NCBI GenBank assembly: GCA_024734555.1
Contig: JANPWX010000123.1
Coordinates: forward strand, 62,001-126,000
Source: Trochalopteron elliotii
Taxonomy: Eukaryota > Chordata > Aves > Passeriformes > Leiothrichidae
Length of the DNA stretch: 64,000 bases
Direction of reading: 5' to 3'
The notes below the pieces were generated by a model. It was not told the origin of the DNA and searched no databases. It was given only the letters and a program-made list of their open reading frames with translations. Both the position numbers and the translations under genes were made by a program. This document shows, in pieces, positions 57,101 to 64,000 of the stretch (the stretch's first letter is position 1; each line of letters opens with the position of its first letter).

Positions 57101-60100
57101 TGAAATTTAAATTACTTCAACGCCTTTTATAACCCTTGTAAGTATGAATTGTATTTCTTAATTATCTTTTCCAGCATTTAGGCATTTCACAGATTGGGAA
57201 GTAGAGTTTTCAAAAAGATAGCCTTGATTATACAATGCACTTGTTTCTCTCTCCATAGGAATTTAATTTTGAAGTCATTAAAAGTATTAATTTTTGATTG
57301 AAAAAGCTACACTTGGACCTTCCAGAAATGCAAGAGCCCTGTCTCCTGGGAATTATAGATCACATCTCTCATTTTTCTGTTTTCCCGTGGGTTCTGGCCA
57401 CCCTTTGGTGGCCACCCTAATCCCAACACCTTTTCTTTTAATTTATTACTGTAAACAACAATTGTATCCATTAAAAATTCCTCTTAATCTGCCTGACTCT
57501 CTCCAGGGGTGAAGCTGTTTAGTCAAAATGCTGTAACACATCCCCATTCCCATGGCAAGCTGCTTGCTCTGGCTTGGTTATTATTTACACACAGCTTTTA
57601 GAGGAATGTGTTACTCCAGTGAGTATCTCCAGTCCTCAAGTGAGATTTGTCTTTTACTGTGAGAATTCAGATAAACATTCACTGTGTAATGAAATACCCA
57701 CAATTTTCACTGGAGCAAAAGGACTACATTTAGTCAGAATTATGCTGTACTTTGGGCCGTGTGCAAGAGCCTGATTCAGTTCAGGGTGTGAATTAAAGTG
57801 GAATCTTTGTGCTTTAAAAAGAATTGACCCAAATTCCAGATCGTTCCTTGGGAATGCCCCCATTCCCTCCCACCCCATTCACCATGAAAAATACTAAAAT
57901 CAGAGCTTGATCCTGCTGAAGAGAAGAAGAAGGGAAATGTTTGGGATCAGAGGAAAAGGAAGGGGTTTGGAGCCAGAGAAGGGAGACTTTTCCCTTCAGC
58001 TCAACAAAAAATTCTGATAGAAATTGCTGAAATAAAAAATGTGAGGGACCTTTGGGCCAAGCCAGGACCAGCAATCAGAGAAAGGGCAGCACCACAAATG
58101 AGGGGCTTCCAGAATTTCTAATCCCTTCTTTGTCCAAACAGTTTTAAAGGAAAACATCCCTGTGGAGGCCTCAGGGCCAGCCCTGCAGGATCCAGGCTGG
58201 CACTGCCACAGCCACGGGGACATCCTGGGGAGCTGCCCCTACCTGGGCATCTCTGCTGGCCTCCAGAAGGGAAATAACACTGCCTTCATTTGCTCATCAC
58301 TCAGGAAGCTCTGGGGACTTGACCCCTGAGGCTGAGACTCAGAACATCCTTCCTGCAGATACTGAGCCTCCAACGTGCTGATTCCACCTCCTCCTTTAAA
58401 AAACAGGAAAAGTGGGCTTCCCTGTGCCCTACCAAGGCTTTCTTGTCCCGAGGGGAGGAATTAGCTTTTCTCTGTGTGACTTTGTCTCTTACACAACTGC
58501 AAATCCTGGGGACACTGAGTTACAGCTAGTGAGAAAGGACTAATAAAAATGTGGGTTTACTTCTAACAGATAGCAGTAATTTCACTTTTCCTGGGATGCT
58601 GATAGCCTGTCAGTGGAAAATGTAGGCTTGGATGGTCTGGGTATGATTTATCTTCCTATGAAACCTGGCATGAATTTCCCAAACGTTTCTAGTTCATGAT
58701 AACACATCTTTTATTTCACTTCCTTCCATTGTTAGACAGAAAACATCACCTGATGAGTGGCCACAAAACTCAGCATGAAAATGTCTCCAACCCAACTTTT
58801 ACTGTGTACAAGTGAAAACAACAAAAGTTTTATGAGTTGGCCCATGTTGGAAATACACATTTTAGATGTGTTCCTCAAATAAATGGCGCTGAAGCCACCA
58901 ACTCCAGCCATGAAATGTTCCCTTCTTAGTGCTCCTCAGGATCAACAACCACCAAGTGTTCTTTTAGCTCTCACAGCTAGAAAGTTTTAAACAAAAGAAT
59001 AATAAACATTGAAGAATTAATTATTCTGTTTTAATTAATTAATTGAGAACTACTCTATTAAAAAAAAAATAAAACCAACAGTCAAGTATCTGAATTCCCA
59101 GCATTTTAATTGTAATCACAGAGATGATTATAATGACCCAGAAACTCGAAATTTTTGAGGACAGAGCAGTAGGGCATTCTTAAAAAGCAGTTTCCATCTG
59201 CTGTGTGGTGGAAGTTGCTACAGACTGCACAAAAAGGCCTCAAACACCAACTCACTAACCAACCAAAGAACACAAATTATTCTATATAAATGAAAAGAAA
59301 TCCAGTGATGCTTTATCCATCCCAAGTTCTTGGGTGTAACAAAAGTTTCCTCACATTTGCAGAGCTCAAACCCATTTTTATTTGTTTGACTTTCGTTCAG
59401 CCAAGCATAAAAGCTGAGATGACACAGGAAAATAAAATGTACAAACGATGTGGAAGACAGGCATTCCCTGAGCTAACAGTTTGGAGATTCTGACTGAAGG
59501 GGGCTGCAGGACCAGGGTCTGTCACTGTCTTAGCAAAGGAAGTTGGTTTTGGCAGCAGCTGTTTCACTCTAAGGAGGCTGATGGTGATATTCTGCTCTTG
59601 AATAGAAAAAAACATACAGAACCAGTAGGTCAAATTAGCCAATTTCTGTTAAAAGGAAGGTTATAGAAATATTCCTGTCACAGCATTTCCAGTGGCCATC
59701 TCTGCAAGGAGGGAGCAAAGCTGGTTTACAGAGCAGAGAAAGAGGAGCTGAGAAACCCAGAGCAGCTCCAGGGCCTGAGTGGGATCCATGGACAGAAACT
59801 GAGTCCAGTCCCTGAGCCCTGTCTCAGGCAAAGCTCTGCCTGCAGCCACAGGCCTTGGAACTGGGTAAAAATGGGTATTGTAATGCCAGGTCTAATAGTG
59901 CTTGTTATATTATCTACTACATTAAATTCCTGACAAATATTTAATGGGATTAAATCTGTCTTCTGCTCTAGATTTATATAGCACTGCCAGGGCAGAAACT
60001 TCATTAGAGCTCCGTGTAACAGATATTTGAATCCTAACGAGAAAGCCTCATTTTCCAACATCACATCAGTTTTAGCTTCTCTATTTTATCCCTATTCAGT

Positions 60101-62689
60101 CATCACTTGCCATTAATTGATGTTTTTACTCACTTCCCTTAGCTTTAGCTACTTCTCAGGTACTTATTTCAGCAGTTCAGGTTGCAGCCCCATGTTTTAT
60201 GTACAGGGCTCACTCTGTGCCTAGCAAGGAGCTGTATTTCCTCAGTAACTGTTAAAATCAATGAGACTTGGCAGATTCAGTGCAAAAGGGAACTGTGTTT
60301 CTCACAGGATTATATTCACAGAACACAGAACCCTGTGTATGAGTTTATGGGTAAGTGCAGACAGATTTTCTTGTAAAGAAATAGGAAGGAAAACTTATCT
60401 CCACTTGCTTTCTGCTTTAGTCAGCAACATGCAGCCCTAATTCATGAAAAGACACATATTTCCCTTCTCTCTGTTTCGTTCCACTGAATTAATACATGCA
60501 CCTATTATGATTCTTGCCTAATTGCAAACAGACAAGGTGCCTCCCCTCCCCTGGGCCAGGCTGGAACACTCTCTGCAGGTACACTGTGATTGTGTGGCTT
60601 TCTGCAAACAGCTGTTCCCTTCTCTGCCCGTGTCTGGAGCCAGAGAGGAAGCACTGAGCTCGTGTTCAGGAGCTGGATATGAACATCCAACAGATGCTCC
60701 AGCACTCTGGAGCCAGACTGGCAGTTGTGCACTACTGGAGCAAACATGCCTGGGAAAATCGATGCATAATTAATTGATTTGCTCACTCCAAATTTCAGTG
60801 CTGATTGGAACAGCCCCCAGTTATGTAGATTTTTTTGCTACCAGCTGTGGCTTAAATGAAATTAGTTTGGCCCACGTGAATGTGGATTATTTACAGTCAG
60901 GTCAGGTGCTGTGCTGTGAATTCATCTCCTGCAAACCCCTCATTCATTGTATGGGCACTGTTTGCACTCTGAACCAAAGGGAAGTTTTTCCTTCTTGTAG
61001 TAAATTTTTCTGTCTTTCACCCACCCCTCTCTCAGCTCTTTTTATCTTCCAATTTCAGCCTTACCTTGAGATGAATTTTTGCTGTTGCTTCTTCAGTGGC
61101 TGAAACTTCCTGGAAATGTAAAAGCACAGCAGAAGCTCGGTGGTGACCCTGAGATTTGGCCTTACAGGAACCCACTCTAACCACTAAATAATCCCAATAA
61201 CGACATATATCAACATATGGCAATAGAAAACTGACATTGCCATCTTTTTCCATGGTTCACAGCATTTTTTAATTTTTTTTTTTATTTAAGTGCAGAGCAT
61301 AAGCTTCAAACACACTAGGCTTCACAACATTTGTACTAATGCTGCCAAACCACCCTCTAAAATATTTTATGAACCATGAGAACATTTTAATCTGTTGGTG
61401 TTTCCTTAATTAAGACAGTTTTACTGCTGCCTGAAACAGAGGTGTTACATTAGCTGAGGATCTCTGCACGGTGTAAATTATGGCATCTGTCTTCTAAAAA
61501 GGAGTTTGCATTATGCATTGAGGAATGAACTGGTGTGCATTTAATTTAAATGGATGATCCGGGTTTTTTTTGAAAATTAATATCTACCTTTCTAGGAGAT
61601 TTCCATTATGTTAAATTACGTTTTAAAAAGCACATTGCATGAGTAATGTCAGTGCACATCGATTCATAACATTAGCATTTCCTGCCACAATGGAGCCCTT
61701 GAAAACATCCCCTGAAAAAACATGGATTCTTGAAGATTTACTGCTTTGTTGAAATTCCAAGAATGAATGCTCAGGTGGAAGTATTTTTTTACCTTACTGT
61801 GTCAAACTGCACAATACAACGAATTCATTTGCTGTGATTGCATATACCAGTGGTGAGTTAGGTCAAATTATTCATACATATCATACATAGAAAATGTAAT
61901 GACTTTCAGAATCCTGCATTTTCCCCTAATAAAACACATAAATATTACACATTCCCACCCATTTACTGCTTACAACAGGTAGTGGAACTCTTCTGCAGAA
62001 AGCCACAGTTTCATGCTTTTAAAAAGGTGTGAGAGCTCCTATATGGATGATTTTAAAACAAGAATTAGGAGGTGATTTCCAATCCCTTGGAATTGCTATG
62101 GACATAGCAATGTGTCCATACAGCAGATATTGGGGGTGAGGAAAGGTCAGCTCTGGAACTCTTTATAGCAGAGCTGAAGTCTCTTAGCTGAAAGACAGCT
62201 TATAAAGCCCAATAATTTATTGTTTTAGCCCTGACAGGAGTGTGTGCGTGTCCTGAAGCAGCTCCTGTGTGACAGGACAGGTGACTCTGCCCGGGATCAG
62301 CAGGGACACAGCCAAAATAGGGTGTTAAAAACCAGAGGTTTCAGTAGAAAAGGTCAGCAGGGGCTGCTCTGGGAGGGCTGGGACATCCTCAGATGCTGAG
62401 GACAAGCAGGGGCAGCAGAAGGGAAAGTCCTGAGCCTTTAATCCGTGCTGGGGAGGTACAGGAACAGCTGGGGCTGTTAAACCCTGTACCAACAGCTCTG
62501 CTGCTGCTCAAAGCACTCCCGGGAGCCACTCCAGAGGTGATGGATGTGTCCCTGCCAGCAGCACGGGAGAGCTGCACACGTGGGCTCCTCACTCAGGGCT
62601 GCAAGGAGGAGGCTCCTTGCTCCCCTGCCCTCAGGAATGGCAGAGGAAGGTGCTGCAGCCAGGGAATTCTCTCTCCACAGGAACAGTTT
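54169..62689. other. Intergenic, nothing recognised
   Basis: 8.5 kb of mostly unique sequence. Only minor features: a TTAATTAATTAATTGAG palindromic run at about 59033 and the inverted repeat at 62097. No supported gene; distal regulatory elements cannot be excluded without alignments. Confidence 0.55.
62097..62120. repeat. Small perfect inverted repeat
   Basis: TATGGACA and TGTCCATA arms of 8 bp around an 8-bp loop. The left arm also overlaps a GCTAT/ATAGC palindrome. No gene nearby. Confidence 0.7.
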
Positions 62690-63040
62690 AATGTCTCAGT
62701 ATGTGAAGCAATATGGAGGATTTTAGGGCATTGTCAAAGTCCTCCTTCTTCGTCTTCTTCTTGGTTTCGGGTGTTTTTTCTAACTGGGTGAAGAAGGCTT
62801 GCATTGTGGGCCTTGGGTGGTCAATTATTGGGTCAAAAGTATAAATAATATAGGTGTCACCTCGTTATTGGGTGATTAGCACTTAACCTTGGAAAGAGTT
62901 AGAGACATCTCCATTTTCTACCTTGCTAGTTAGAGCTCACCACTTGTGAGGCTGTACTATAGATAAGAACTAATAAATACTGAGCCCAAACACAAAATTG
63001 TGACTCTCAGGTATTAATGCCAGCTCTAACACGAAGAAAA
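62690..63040 (+). mobile_element. LTR-like remnant, sense
   Basis: Pyrimidine-rich segment (CCTCCTTCTTCGTCTTCTTC), TATA-like TATAAATAATATAGG at about 62841, AATAAA at about 62971, then a short tail up to GCCAGCTCTAACA. TATA and poly(A) signal about 130 bp apart in one orientation fit an LTR. No coding remnant and no target duplication found. Confidence 0.4.
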
Positions 63041-64000
63041 GAAGATAAGAAAACCAAGGTACCCCAGGAGAAGCCCCTCCCCAGCCCTGCCGAAGGGTCG
63101 CTGACTCACAAAACCTGTTGGCACTTACGTCTGTGAGTGATTCAACTGTGTGCTCCCCTCCCTCTCACTTATCCCTGCGCTGGGATGGGACATTTCCACA
63201 TTCTGCGTGTGGAAATTACAGGTTCCTGCCTCTGGGGGTGATTCACAGAACAACAGGCACTTGTTGAGGCACCGAGGGATGACTTCATCCCCTGCTGTTG
63301 TTTCAGCAGCTGAAAGAGGCTTTATCTGGGATGGGTTTCTGATCCTTCCCATAGATTGTTTTTTATCCTTTACATCACACTCGTCCGTGATCATCCTCTT
63401 TTGATTGTTCTGAATCCATAAAAGCATGAGACTAAGAAATAGCTTACACTTTCATTTTTCCACTGAACGCTTCTGTTTCCTTTGACGTTCTCGGGCCAGA
63501 CACAAATGCTCTGAGCCACTTTTGCTTTGTACCACGGTGTGGAGAGCTGGAAGTTAATATCACCTGGGGATGGGGCCAGGCACTCAGGCGACAGCCTGGG
63601 GTACAACTGCACATTGTCCTGAGCAGTTGGTGACAGAATCCCGGGATGGGCAGGGATGGGAGGGGTCCCCTGGTCCCCCCAGGGACAGATGGGTGGGGAG
63701 GAGTGAATCTCTGGTGTGGCACAGAAGCTGCACGTGTTGAGCCAGCCCTGGGAACTCAGGTGGCTTCTGGGGACCAAAGGCAGGGCTGTTACCCCTGTGC
63801 AGTGCAGGGACAGACACAGGGCAGGTGACACAGCTTGGTGTGACACCAGCAGCCACTCTGTCTGAGGAAAAGCTGCTGGATAAAATGCTGAATGCTGACT
63901 CTACAGATCAAAACCTTTCCAGCTAGAATAGGACATTTTCAATTCAAAATGAATTATCTTCTGAATGGGGCGTTACCCAGTGACCCAAAGTGCTCTACCA
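63041..64000. other. Right edge, GC-richer unique sequence
   Basis: Includes overlapping minus-strand ORFs of 151, 92 and 90 codons (63391-63856) in a GC-rich patch. None resembles a known protein and the frames overlap, so no gene is called. Confidence 0.5.

Noticed and set aside
63391..63856. Overlapping minus-strand ORFs in a GC-rich patch
   Set aside because: Three overlapping frames, no domain, no splice-consistent peptide match; likely chance.

Overview
This window is vertebrate nuclear DNA, almost certainly from a bird and probably a songbird. The evidence is many short, mostly 3'-truncated CR1 LINE fragments in both orientations, short introns with strict GT/AG borders, LTR-like remnants and few other repeats. 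Order-level placement is inference.

Left half (851-34258, plus strand): the 3' three-quarters of NUP210, the pore membrane glycoprotein gp210. I could place 31 consecutive coding exons. Their phases join into one open frame of 1503 residues plus a TAG stop, with no frameshift or internal stop. The upstream exons (signal peptide and roughly the first 390 residues, by comparison with remembered human gp210) lie outside the window. The encoded part holds the repeated Ig-like lumenal domain, a BIG2-type Ig fold (exons 15-17), a single transmembrane helix (exons 29-30) and a 55-residue Ser/Pro-rich pore-side tail. A 3' UTR of about 1.3 kb follows, with an AU-rich element and a best poly(A) signal at 35525-35530 that sits inside a local tandem duplication.

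Introns: they carry CR1 fragments, two antisense LTR-like segments on either side of exon 27, a MIR-like SINE relic, and a 40-bp near-identical direct repeat that brackets exon 3. Exon 27 lies in a small CpG-dense patch.

Right half (about 35.6-64 kb): a gene-poor intergenic region in which I recognise no protein-coding exon, tRNA or rRNA. In mammals the gene beyond the NUP210 3' end is IQSEC1 after a long gap, which fits a desert here. It holds CR1 fragments, a MIR-like relic, two LTR-like elements (one with a dimeric minisatellite), G/T-rich and AT-rich simple repeats, a perfect GGGA tract and an 80-bp tandem duplication.

I found no bacterial-type operon, CRISPR array, or convincing new multi-gene system. 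The most useful leads are gene-specific: loss of the proline-directed C-terminal phosphosite in gp210, an in-frame retainable 135-bp intron just before the transmembrane exon, the repeat-bracketed in-frame exon 3, and a 262-codon antisense ORF in an intron.
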